Source: CAZSLI01 sp964607705 (GTDB lineage Bacteria > Actinomycetota > Coriobacteriia > Anaerosomatales > PHET01). Taken from it: 64,000 nt of DNA. The notes below the pieces were generated by a model. The model saw only the letters and a list, made by a program, of their open reading frames with translations. It had not been told where the DNA came from and made no database searches. Position numbers and translations under genes: made by a program. The stretch spans positions 1-64,000 of the forward strand of contig CAZSLI010000005.1 of assembly GCA_964607705.1 (NCBI GenBank), in the 5' to 3' direction. Each line of letters starts with the position of its first letter. The first letter of the stretch is position 1. Positions 17,247-25,395 of the stretch are shown one piece after another.

Positions 17247-18474
17247 ACTCACGCCGTTGAGCGGCCGCAAAGGCGGAGCCGCCGACGAAGTGCCTCCGCC
17301 CCCTCCGGTGGAGCCGGATCAGGCCCCGGGTGCGTACATGCCCCCCGTCCCGCCCGAGGACGAGACGGCCGAACGGGCGCGAAGGGGCGGAGGGCAGACG
17401 GCCGGGATAGTCCTCATCGTGATCGGACTCGTCTTCCTTGTGGGGCAGATGGTACCCGGCCTCGCGTGGTGGAGCATGTGGCCGCTCATCATCGTGATCG
17501 CGGGCCTCGTGCACTCGTTCACTCCCGGGCGAGAGGGATGGAGCGTCGCCCGGCTCTTCGACGGCTTCGTGACCGTGACGATCGGCCTCGTGTTCCTCGC
17601 GATCACGCTGGGATACGTGAGCTGGTCTGTCTTCTGGACGATCCTCGGCCTGTGGCCTGTGCTCCTCATCGCCATCGGCCTCGATGTACTCGGCAAGGCG
17701 CTTCACACGAGTTGGGTCCGCGCGCTCGGGTCGCTTTGCGTGATCGCGGCGCTCGTCTACGCCGTGTCGATCTCGGCGACGGGCGCGACCGCTGCCACGC
17801 CGTTCTGGCAGGGTGCGAACAGTCAGGCGGCAGAGGCGTCGATCGACGAGCCCGTATCCGGCATCACCCGGGCGAATCTGAAGGTCGACGCGGGTGCGGC
17901 GAAGGTGACGCTCGACGGGGGTAGCGCGCTCGTGGAGGCTGAGGGCTCGTCGCCATGGGGAGAGCCACAGTTCTCGGTGGAACGCAGTGGGACATCGGCC
18001 GACGTGCTGCTGAATCTCGGGGAAGGCACGGGGACCGTCGTGCTGCCTAACGTGAACGAGGCGCGACTCGACGCCTCGGTCGCACGCGACGTCGTGTGGG
18101 ACATGGATATCAGCACGGGCGTTTCGCAGCTCGACGCGGACCTTTCCGACGTCCCTGTGCGCGCCCTGGCGCTCAAGCCGGGGGTCGCCGGCTGCACGCT
18201 GCGGATGGGCGACGTGCCCGAGGGGACCAAGGAAGCGTCACTCGAGGTCAAAGCCGGCGTGTCGACGGTGCACATCAGACTGCCCAAAGACGCGCAGGCG
18301 CGCATCGAGTCGGACAGCGGCCTGACCGCGCACTCGATGAGCGATGACTTCCGCGATGTTGGCGACAACGTGTGGCAGACCGAAGGCTTCGAGAGCGCGC
18401 AGAGCTCCGGCGACGGCGTATGGCTCGTCAGCGTCAAGTCCGGCGTGGGCTCCATCGACATCGACACGTACTAG
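17227..18474 (+). CDS. LiaI/LiaF-like membrane protein with toast-rack domain
   Basis: A 415-residue protein: Pro-rich cytosolic N-terminus (PPPPPVEPDQ), a four-helix LiaI/LiaF-TM-like block (about 55-190), and an extracytoplasmic C-terminal half rich in beta repeats (LKVDAGAAKVTL, LDASVARDVVW, SVKSGVGSIDI) typical of the toast_rack/DUF2154 fold. Such proteins sense envelope stress with PspC partners. The start has AGGGAGG 6 nt upstream and overlaps the CorC-like gene by 20 nt. It is followed by a PspC gene 10 nt on, so the two likely act together. Confidence 0.85.
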   Translation: MAPMDSELTPLSGRKGGAADEVPPPPPVEPDQAPGAYMPPVPPEDETAERARRGGGQTAGIVLIVIGLVFLVGQMVPGLAWWSMWPLIIVIAGLVHSFTPGREGWSVARLFDGFVTVTIGLVFLAITLGYVSWSVFWTILGLWPVLLIAIGLDVLGKALHTSWVRALGSLCVIAALVYAVSISATGATAATPFWQGANSQAAEASIDEPVSGITRANLKVDAGAAKVTLDGGSALVEAEGSSPWGEPQFSVERSGTSADVLLNLGEGTGTVVLPNVNEARLDASVARDVVWDMDISTGVSQLDADLSDVPVRALALKPGVAGCTLRMGDVPEGTKEASLEVKAGVSTVHIRLPKDAQARIESDSGLTAHSMSDDFRDVGDNVWQTEGFESAQSSGDGVWLVSVKSGVGSIDIDTY

Positions 18475-18484
18475 GAGGCTTGTG

Positions 18485-19039
18485 ATGGCCAGTGACCGCA
18501 AGAACGACGCGACCGTCATCGTCGCGATCGTACTCATAGCTCTGGGTGCGTGGTTCCTCCTCGGCAACGTCGTGCCGTGGTGGGGTGAGATCGCGAGATG
18601 GATCGGACGCGTGGTCTGGCCGCTTTCGCTCATCGCGCTCGGCGTGCTGCTCTACCTGTCGTCACGGCGCGGCGGCTTCGGCAACGTCGACGTGCGCGGG
18701 AAGCGCCTCTACCGGTCGCGCAAGGACCGCGTCATCGGCGGCGTGCTCGGCGGGCTTGGCGCGTACCTCAGCATCGACCCCACGTGGCTGCGTATCGGCT
18801 ACGTTCTACTCGGCTTTGCGACTGGCGGCGGGGCGGTCATCGTCTACATCATCGCGATGATCGCCATTCCCGAGGAGCCGGAGTCGGGAGTGGAAGCTCC
18901 CGTCTGGCCGCAGACCGGCGGCCCCACCCCGCCGCCGCCTACCGCCGGCTGGCCGCACGAAACGGGCCGCGAGACGGTGCAGACACCGCCTCCTGCGCCA
19001 CCCGCCCCTCCCGCACCGCCCACCGAGCCTCAGGGCTGA
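18485..19039 (+). CDS. PspC-domain protein
   Basis: A 184-residue protein with two N-terminal helices (LiaI-like, about 10-60), a PspC domain (RKDRVIGGVLGGLGAYL... GGGAVIVYIIAMIAIPEEP, about 75-135) and a Pro-rich tail (PPPAPPAPPAPPTEP). PspC proteins respond to membrane stress. AGGAGG lies 5 nt before the ATG. It is co-directional with the toast-rack gene and the amidohydrolase. Confidence 0.9.
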   Translation: MASDRKNDATVIVAIVLIALGAWFLLGNVVPWWGEIARWIGRVVWPLSLIALGVLLYLSSRRGGFGNVDVRGKRLYRSRKDRVIGGVLGGLGAYLSIDPTWLRIGYVLLGFATGGGAVIVYIIAMIAIPEEPESGVEAPVWPQTGGPTPPPPTAGWPHETGRETVQTPPPAPPAPPAPPTEPQG

Positions 19040-19044
19040 CGGTC

Positions 19045-19980
19045 ATGACCCCTCGGCTCGACGCCGCACTTCCGACTTCGCCCGGTGAGGTCATAGACGC
19101 TCACGTCCATCTCTTCACGCTGCCGCTGCTCCGCGAGTGGGCCGAGCAGCCGGGCACGCCGGCGCGGTTCAAGCAGGCGCTGAAGGAAGGCAAGTGGGGC
19201 CGCCGCAACGAGACGCTTCCCGACCTGGCTGCCGAGGATGCCGCGTCCTGGTACGTCGACCGCCTGACCGAGGCCGACGTCGCGAAGGCGCTGATCGTCT
19301 CGGTGCTGCCGGACTCGCAGTACATGCGCGACTTCATCTCGGCGGCCAACGGCCACGTGCACGCGCTGTGCAACGTCGACCCGCGTGACCCGCGCTCGCC
19401 TGATCTGCTCGAGCGAGAGATGGCGGCGGGCTTTCGCGGCGTGAAGCTGTACCCGGTCAACCGCTGCTACAAGCTCTCCGACCCCGCGTGCCGCCCGTTC
19501 TTCGAGAAGGCGGCCGAGCTGGGCGCCAACATGATCATCCACTACGGTGTCACCGTGGACCCGACGGGCGACCTGCGCTACGCCGACCCGCTCGACCTTT
19601 CCCCGGTGGCGCGGGACTTCCCGCAGCTGCAGTTCGTGATCGCTCATTTCGGCGCTGGCTGGCTGGACTCGGTGCTGCGCCTCGCCTACCAGTGCAAGAA
19701 CGTAGGTGTCGACACCAGCGGGACGAACAACTGGATGGACTACTACGTGCCGAAGATGTCGCTCAGCGAGGTGTTCGAGCGCTGTCTGATGGCGATCGGG
19801 CCGGAGCGGATCCTCTTCGGCACCGACTCGGGGACCACGGCGCCGTACCGCACGTGGATCCGCCGCATGCAACACAGGACCCTCGAGGAGATGGGACTTT
19901 CCGACACCGACCGCGACCTCATCCTACGCGGTAATGCGTCGAGGATCTTTCGCCTGGACGAGCCCCTGCTCGCAGAGTAG
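19045..19980 (+). CDS. Amidohydrolase-family (TIM-barrel) metal hydrolase
   Basis: This 311-residue member of the amidohydro_2 family has VIDAHVHLF as the HxH metal motif near residue 20, GVKLYP, FVIAHFGAGW as the third His region, and LFGTDSG with the catalytic Asp at about residue 255. Family members hydrolyse or decarboxylate small carboxylic acids or lactones; the substrate is unknown. The ATG at 19045 is 5 nt after the PspC stop and has only a weak ribosome site, so it may rely on coupling. Confidence 0.87.
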   Translation: MTPRLDAALPTSPGEVIDAHVHLFTLPLLREWAEQPGTPARFKQALKEGKWGRRNETLPDLAAEDAASWYVDRLTEADVAKALIVSVLPDSQYMRDFISAANGHVHALCNVDPRDPRSPDLLEREMAAGFRGVKLYPVNRCYKLSDPACRPFFEKAAELGANMIIHYGVTVDPTGDLRYADPLDLSPVARDFPQLQFVIAHFGAGWLDSVLRLAYQCKNVGVDTSGTNNWMDYYVPKMSLSEVFERCLMAIGPERILFGTDSGTTAPYRTWIRRMQHRTLEEMGLSDTDRDLILRGNASRIFRLDEPLLAE

Positions 19981-20018
19981 GCGCACCGGGGACATACCTC
20001 GCAAGGAGGTTGCGACTG

Positions 20019-20807
20019 ATGAATGACAAGAAGATCGCCCCGGCGAGTGACTACGATCAGTTCGTCGACTGGAACAAGCGGCTCATGCGCGAGGGCCCGT
20101 TCTTCCGCAATGTCTTCGACGAGGCGGGAGTTCGCAGCGTGATAGACGTGGGCGCGGGCAGCGCCCGGCATGCGATCGAGTTCGCCTCGTGGGGGCTCGA
20201 CGTCGATGCGGTCGACCCTGACGAGTCGATGCTCGCACAGGCCGAGATCAACGTCGCAGCGGAGGCCCAGCGCCTCGCCGAGGCCGGCGGATCGGTACGG
20301 CTCGTGCGCGCGGGGTTCGGTGAGCTGGCCACCCGTGGACTCGGTCCCGCCGGTGCGCTCGTCTGCACGGGCAATGCGCTGCCGCACGTCGCGGGTCTTG
20401 AAGGCCTTCGTTCGACGCTCGCGGACTTCGCGGCGGTCGTGGCGCCGGGCGGCGTGATAGTGCTGCACCTGCTCAACCACGGGCGACTGCTCGACAAGCG
20501 GCCGCGCGTCATACCGCCGATCGTCCGTGAGACGGTCGAGGGCACCAAGGTTTTCCTTCGCGTGATCGACTACCCCGAACCTGCCGAGTACCTCGACTTC
20601 GACTTCGTCACGCTGGTGAGGGACATCGAGGGAGAGTGGGATCTGACGCATCGCCGTTCGCCCCACACAGCGCTGCCGGCGGACTTGTTGGCCCGAGAAC
20701 TCCACGCGGTCGGCTTCCAGGAAGTGCAGCTGATGGGCGGCCACGACGGCCACCCACTCACGGACGCCGATGAGAGCGTGATCGTGGTGGCTCACAGGGA
20801 AGCGTGA
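20019..20807 (+). CDS. Class I SAM-dependent methyltransferase
   Basis: A 262-residue Rossmann methyltransferase. Motif I is VIDVGAGSARHAIEFA (about residues 43-58), motif II DAVDPDESML, and a motif IV-like ALVCTGNALPHV follows. The ATG at 20019 is 9 nt after AAGGAGG; an in-frame TTG at 20010 would abut the ribosome site. Substrate unknown; the C-terminal half resembles small-molecule methyltransferases. Confidence 0.88.
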   Translation: MNDKKIAPASDYDQFVDWNKRLMREGPFFRNVFDEAGVRSVIDVGAGSARHAIEFASWGLDVDAVDPDESMLAQAEINVAAEAQRLAEAGGSVRLVRAGFGELATRGLGPAGALVCTGNALPHVAGLEGLRSTLADFAAVVAPGGVIVLHLLNHGRLLDKRPRVIPPIVRETVEGTKVFLRVIDYPEPAEYLDFDFVTLVRDIEGEWDLTHRRSPHTALPADLLARELHAVGFQEVQLMGGHDGHPLTDADESVIVVAHREA

Positions 20808-20853
20808 TCGGCAAGCGCCAGGGAACGGCGATGAGCCCAGCCAGCCACGCAGG

Positions 20854-21561
20854 CTAGTCCTCCGCGATGCCCGTCAGGCGCGGTCCGAGATGGCAGCGAC
20901 GGCCGAGCGCGGCGTCGCACGAACCGACGGGCACAGCCGGCGGACCGGGCGAGCACTGAGGCGCATCCGGTCCGGTGAGCGCCGCATAGAGGTGGCAGAG
21001 CGGCAGTCCCGCAACATTCTGGTAGCACTCGTCGAGCGTGACCTCGGCCACCTGGCCTTCGATGTTGTAGGCGCCCGCGCAGCCCATGAACTCGCCGCTG
21101 GTCATCCACTCTTCGATGCGCGCGTCATCGAGTTCGCTCATCTGCACGTCGGTGGTCACCGAGAACGTCCGCGGCGCCTCCTCACCCGGGCACAGGAGCG
21201 CGACGCCGGTCACGACCTGGTGGGTTCGTCCGGACAATGAGCGCAGCATCCGCCAGGCGTCCTCCACGTCGCGCGGCTTGCCGAGAACCTCCCCGGCGTG
21301 CACGACGATGGTGTCGCAGCACAGCACGAGCGCGTCCTCGGCGTGCCCCTCGGACCGGGCTGCCAAGGCCTTCTCGGCTGCCAGATGCGCGGCGAGCTCG
21401 GCGGGGCGCTCGGAGAGCGGATGCGTGAGGTCCTCGGGCGTGTCCACAGCGGTCGACGTGAACGGAAGCCCCAGCCACGACAGCAGGCGGCGCCGGCGGG
21501 GCGACTGGGAGGCGAGGACGAGTGCGTGCTCTGGGGAAGCCGGGTGCGTCATGTGCGGCAT
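20854..21561 (-). CDS. maf: Maf-family nucleoside triphosphate pyrophosphatase
   Basis: A 235-residue Maf protein. LASQSPRRRRLLSWLGL is the N-terminal signature; CCDTIVV, GKPRD and GCAGAYNIEG are the other conserved blocks. It hydrolyses non-canonical or modified NTPs (dTTP/UTP-type in this branch). It is about 35 residues longer than usual: after the family's normal end it carries a tail with three spaced Cys (QCSPG, GSCDAAL, RRCHLG). The start could be ATG 21561 or 21552. Confidence 0.9.
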   Translation of the reverse strand: MPHMTHPASPEHALVLASQSPRRRRLLSWLGLPFTSTAVDTPEDLTHPLSERPAELAAHLAAEKALAARSEGHAEDALVLCCDTIVVHAGEVLGKPRDVEDAWRMLRSLSGRTHQVVTGVALLCPGEEAPRTFSVTTDVQMSELDDARIEEWMTSGEFMGCAGAYNIEGQVAEVTLDECYQNVAGLPLCHLYAALTGPDAPQCSPGPPAVPVGSCDAALGRRCHLGPRLTGIAED

Positions 21562-21611
21562 GATACCCGAGCCGTCCGCGGCAAGAGCGCTCCATTAAGG
21601 TCCCGCTCACA

Positions 21612-21617
21612 TATAAT
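21612..21617 (+). promoter_or_regulatory. -10 element for module B HEAT/HD-GYP genes
   Basis: A perfect TATAAT lies about 50 nt before the TTG start at 21666. No convincing -35 box is 16-18 nt upstream. The predicted transcript starts near 21624. Confidence 0.5.
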
Positions 21618-21665
21618 GGCGAGGCGGACGCAGTCACGCGTCCGAGTCCACAAGGGGGGACGACC

Positions 21666-23831
21666 TTGGCCCGGAGGCGCGACGCGCCGAAACTACCGTC
21701 GGTCATCGAGCGCTTCGTGAAGACGCTCGTGGTGACGAGTAAAGCGGTCGCGCTCTACCCGCCCGCCAGTTCGATGCCGCTTGAAGCTGCACAGGACTGC
21801 GCCGCCGCCCTCCACGACGCCCTAGGCGAGCGCCCGGAGCTCCGCCTGATCGTGACGAAGAACGGGCTCTTCTACCACGAGGTTCCCGTCTTCCCGGACA
21901 ACCCTGCTTACGAGGCGTTCGCGTTCGAGCTGTATAACCGCCGTCTCGCCGACGTCCGCTTTCACTCCGGCACGGAGGCCAAGGACCTGGTCGCCTTCTT
22001 GACAGTCCTGAACTACCCCGCCGAGGACATCCAGGCATCCGGCGGGTTCGAGAACCGGCTGTGGGAACTCGGCGTGGCGACCATCACGGTCACCGAGGCC
22101 AACGTCACTATCGTCGACGGCGCCACTCTGGCGGGGCTCGAGGCACAAGGCAGCAGCCAGCCCCTATCGCGGCCGCAGATCGATGAACTACTGGCCCAGG
22201 CGTACGGGGGCCGGCCCCGCGACCAGATCATGGTCGCCCGGTTCCTAACCGACACCGCTGCCGTAAGCGACTATCTCAGCGAGTCGTTCCGGGAGGGCGG
22301 CGTTTCGGGTCTCATCGAGACAGGCGATCGTTTTGCCGAGCTTGCGCAGGTCGCGTGCTCGCAGGCGGGTCCCACGCGTCACGAGCTCATTCACGCATTG
22401 GGCGAGGCGCTGAGCGAACTCGATCCGGACCTCAGGCGCGGACTGCTCGTCGACGAGCTGCTTCCCGAGGCCCGCACCAACGAGTCCGTCGCAGCCGTCA
22501 TACGGCAGCTCGACATCGACGAAGTCTGCAAGATGCTCGTCGATGGCATCGACGCGGAGAGCCAAGTCTCTCGCGAGGGACTTGCGCGCGCAATCCGGAC
22601 ACTCGCACTCATCTCGATGGCCGACCGGGACGAGGTCGTCGCCGCAGCCGGTGCCGCCATGGTGGGAGCCGGCTTGGGCGGCGGGTTGATCAACGACGTC
22701 ATGGAGATAGCCGCTCCCAGCCGGCTGACGGTGCGTGATCGCACGCGCGCCCAGGCGGCCGAGGAGCGGCCAGCGGACGCGATCTTCCGCATGATGGACC
22801 TGGCGCCGACGTCGGAGCGCACCTACGACGAGACCGACGACCCGGAGGTCGTCGCGCTGAAGGACGAAGCGCGGCTCGGCATCACCGACGGCGACATCAT
22901 CATGGCGCTCGTGACGCTGGCCGGCTTGGACTCGCGCGAGACGCAGTTCGCCACGACGATGTCGATGCTTGAGGACTCGCTCGACGTCCTCATCGACCGA
23001 GGCGAGATCGAGATCGCCGCCGACGCCTGCGACGCTCTCAAGGCGGCCAGCGAGAACACGGCGCTCGCGGGGGAGCAACGCGACCGGCTGAAGCGAGCCA
23101 TCAACCGGTTCACACGTCCCAACGACATACGGAACATCGCCCACGCTCTACGGCTCTACAAGCCGGGAACGCCCGAGTACGAAGGCGCGCGCCGGCTGCT
23201 CGACGCCCTCGGCGGGACCGCGATAGACCCGCTTCTCGAGCAACTCGCCGATGAACCGGACATGGCGGTGCGCAAGTCGATGATCGACGTGCTGTCGGAG
23301 ATGGCGCCGAACTACATCACCGAGCTCGGCTCCCATATGAGCGATTCGCGGTGGTACGTCGTGCGCAACGTGGCGGGAGTCTTGGGTTCGACGCACTCCT
23401 CGGCAGTGCTGCCGTATCTTGAGCGAACCGTGAGGCACCCCGAGCCGCGGGTACGACGCGAGGGCATCCGCGCGCTGTCCGGGATCAACGACCGCAGGGC
23501 GCGCGAGATGCTACTGACGTCGCTCAGCGACGATGACGCGCAGAATGTGCAACTGGCAGCGCGGTATCTCGGCTCGGCCGGCGTGGATTCCGCCATCCCC
23601 GGACTCGAGCAGGTCGCGAAGGGGGAAGGCCGAGGCAACCGCGACACCGGGCCGCGCGTCGAGGCGATCGAGGCCCTTGGCAAGCTCGGCTCACGCGAGT
23701 CGCTCCCCGTGCTCGAGTCGATTGCGGGCAAGAGGTCGCTGATCGGCGCTTCCCGTGCCCGCGAGTTGCGTGCCGCAGCCGAGTCGGCGATCGCCCGCAT
23801 CAAGGCGGGGGAGGTGCGCAATGACTCCTGA
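21666..23831 (+). CDS. HEAT-repeat protein with shared N-terminal domain (module B)
   Basis: A 721-residue soluble protein with a TTG start at 21666, preceded by AAGGGGGGA with 5-nt spacing. The N-terminal 130 residues (VALYPPASSMP... KNGLFYHEVPV) match the domain in module A. The C-terminal third is a series of HEAT/PBS-lyase repeats, for example VRNVAGVLGSTHSSAVLPYL and RARELRAAAESAIARIKAG. The middle is helical without a recognised family. The stop overlaps the HD-GYP start by 11 nt, so the products are made together. Likely a regulatory scaffold; unproven. Confidence 0.82.
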   Translation: MARRRDAPKLPSVIERFVKTLVVTSKAVALYPPASSMPLEAAQDCAAALHDALGERPELRLIVTKNGLFYHEVPVFPDNPAYEAFAFELYNRRLADVRFHSGTEAKDLVAFLTVLNYPAEDIQASGGFENRLWELGVATITVTEANVTIVDGATLAGLEAQGSSQPLSRPQIDELLAQAYGGRPRDQIMVARFLTDTAAVSDYLSESFREGGVSGLIETGDRFAELAQVACSQAGPTRHELIHALGEALSELDPDLRRGLLVDELLPEARTNESVAAVIRQLDIDEVCKMLVDGIDAESQVSREGLARAIRTLALISMADRDEVVAAAGAAMVGAGLGGGLINDVMEIAAPSRLTVRDRTRAQAAEERPADAIFRMMDLAPTSERTYDETDDPEVVALKDEARLGITDGDIIMALVTLAGLDSRETQFATTMSMLEDSLDVLIDRGEIEIAADACDALKAASENTALAGEQRDRLKRAINRFTRPNDIRNIAHALRLYKPGTPEYEGARRLLDALGGTAIDPLLEQLADEPDMAVRKSMIDVLSEMAPNYITELGSHMSDSRWYVVRNVAGVLGSTHSSAVLPYLERTVRHPEPRVRREGIRALSGINDRRAREMLLTSLSDDDAQNVQLAARYLGSAGVDSAIPGLEQVAKGEGRGNRDTGPRVEAIEALGKLGSRESLPVLESIAGKRSLIGASRARELRAAAESAIARIKAGEVRNDS

Positions 23832-25374
23832 CGACATCTACGAGGCCGACGAAGTCGAGAACCTGCTTCCTGCCGAGGACGCCTCGACGGCGGAGCCCGC
23901 GGCCGCCGAGCCGGTCGCACCGGTGCAGGCCGCCAGCGAACCCGCATCCGAGACGATGGGGTCACCGGTGCAGCCCACAGCGGCCGGCGCTGCTGACGGG
24001 TTCGCCCGATACTCGAACACGCAGTTGCGCCGCGCTCGTGAGCTACTGAGCCGGCTTTACGCCGCGCGGCGTGCCGCCCGCTTCTACCCGATGGACCACC
24101 CGGCGGCACTGGACTCGGTTGGAGCACTCGCCGACACGGCAGCCGCCTACCACGCCGAGGGCGTCGACGTTCACCTGTCCTTCTACGAGGGCGAGATCCT
24201 CCTCGGCGAGCAGCTGCTCACCGAGGAGAGCGTGCTGTTCGACCAGCTCGTGCGCGACATGACCGCGCTCGGAGTCGGCTCGCTCGTCATCAGGCGGGGT
24301 GTCACCTCCGAGGAGTACGCGCGGATCCTTACGATCCTCGCGTCCGACATCGCGACGATCGATCACGCGGGCGGCATCGAGGCCATCATGCGGACGCTGG
24401 CGCTCGATCACATCGACCTCGGCGCGGTGCTGATGGTCGAGCGGGTGCAGCGGCAGCAGGGCGACCTCGAAGAAGAAGGCAAAGCCACCTACGGATCTGC
24501 GGTCTCGCTTCTTCGGGAGATCGACCGGCTCATGAAGGTGAACAGGAGCGTCTCCGCGGGCAAGGTGAAGGGCGTCGTCCGCTCGATGGTGGATAACGTG
24601 CTTACCAACCGCTACGCGATGCTGCACCTCACGGGGCTCAAGAACTACGACGAGTACACCTTCTACCACTCGGCCAACGTGGCGATCCTCTCGCTCGCGC
24701 TCGGCTCCGCGGTCAGCACCGACTACCGCTTCCTCTCGTCGCTCGGCGTCGGTGCTCTGCTACACGACATCGGCAAGCTCAGTGTCGACCTCGACATCCT
24801 CAACAAGCCCGGAGCGCTCACTCCTGAGGAGTGGGCGAACGTGCGGTTGCACCCGGTGATCGGCGCGCAGACGGTGGCTCAGCTGCCCGGGGTCGACAAG
24901 GCCTCGGTGGTCACCATCCTCGAGCACCACATGCGCTTCGACTCGACCGGCTACCCCACCCGCATCCCGCCGAGGAGACAACACCTCGCCAGCCGTATCG
25001 TCGCCATCGCCGACAGCTACGACGCGATGACCTCCAAGCGCAGCTACTCGGCGGCCCGCGTTCAGGACGAGGCGATGGAGATGCTCGTGAAGAGCGCCGG
25101 CTCCTCTCTTGACCCGGGACTCGTCCGGCTCTTCGTGCGGCTCATGGGCGTCTACCCACCGCGCTCGGTGGTGAGGCTGAGCGGCGGCGAGGTGGGTATC
25201 GTCATATCGCCCAGCCCCTCCGACCCGCTGCGTCCGGTGGTTCGCGTCATCGCCACACCTCATGGCGACTTCATCGAGCCTGCCGACATCGACCTCACCA
25301 CGCAGGAGCAGCTCAGCGTGCGTTCCTGCATCGACCCTCGACTGCTCAACATCGACGTCGACGATTACCTGTAA
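23821..25374 (+). CDS. HD-GYP phosphodiesterase with shared N-terminal domain (module B)
   Basis: A 517-residue protein. Residues 1-60 are acidic and Ala-rich; residues about 68-190 are the domain shared with module A (RAARFYPMDHP... YEGEILLGEQ); residues about 275-450 are HD-GYP with YHSANVAIL, LLHDIGK, HPVIGAQ, LEHHMRFDSTGYP and IVAIADSYDAMTS. All metal and GYP positions are present, unlike the module A copy, so this one is probably the active cyclic di-GMP phosphodiesterase. An alternative upstream start at 23755 lies inside the HEAT gene and is not supported. Confidence 0.9.
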   Translation: MTPDDIYEADEVENLLPAEDASTAEPAAAEPVAPVQAASEPASETMGSPVQPTAAGAADGFARYSNTQLRRARELLSRLYAARRAARFYPMDHPAALDSVGALADTAAAYHAEGVDVHLSFYEGEILLGEQLLTEESVLFDQLVRDMTALGVGSLVIRRGVTSEEYARILTILASDIATIDHAGGIEAIMRTLALDHIDLGAVLMVERVQRQQGDLEEEGKATYGSAVSLLREIDRLMKVNRSVSAGKVKGVVRSMVDNVLTNRYAMLHLTGLKNYDEYTFYHSANVAILSLALGSAVSTDYRFLSSLGVGALLHDIGKLSVDLDILNKPGALTPEEWANVRLHPVIGAQTVAQLPGVDKASVVTILEHHMRFDSTGYPTRIPPRRQHLASRIVAIADSYDAMTSKRSYSAARVQDEAMEMLVKSAGSSLDPGLVRLFVRLMGVYPPRSVVRLSGGEVGIVISPSPSDPLRPVVRVIATPHGDFIEPADIDLTTQEQLSVRSCIDPRLLNIDVDDYL

Positions 25375-25395
25375 CCGCCGAGGAGGCGCTCCGTC

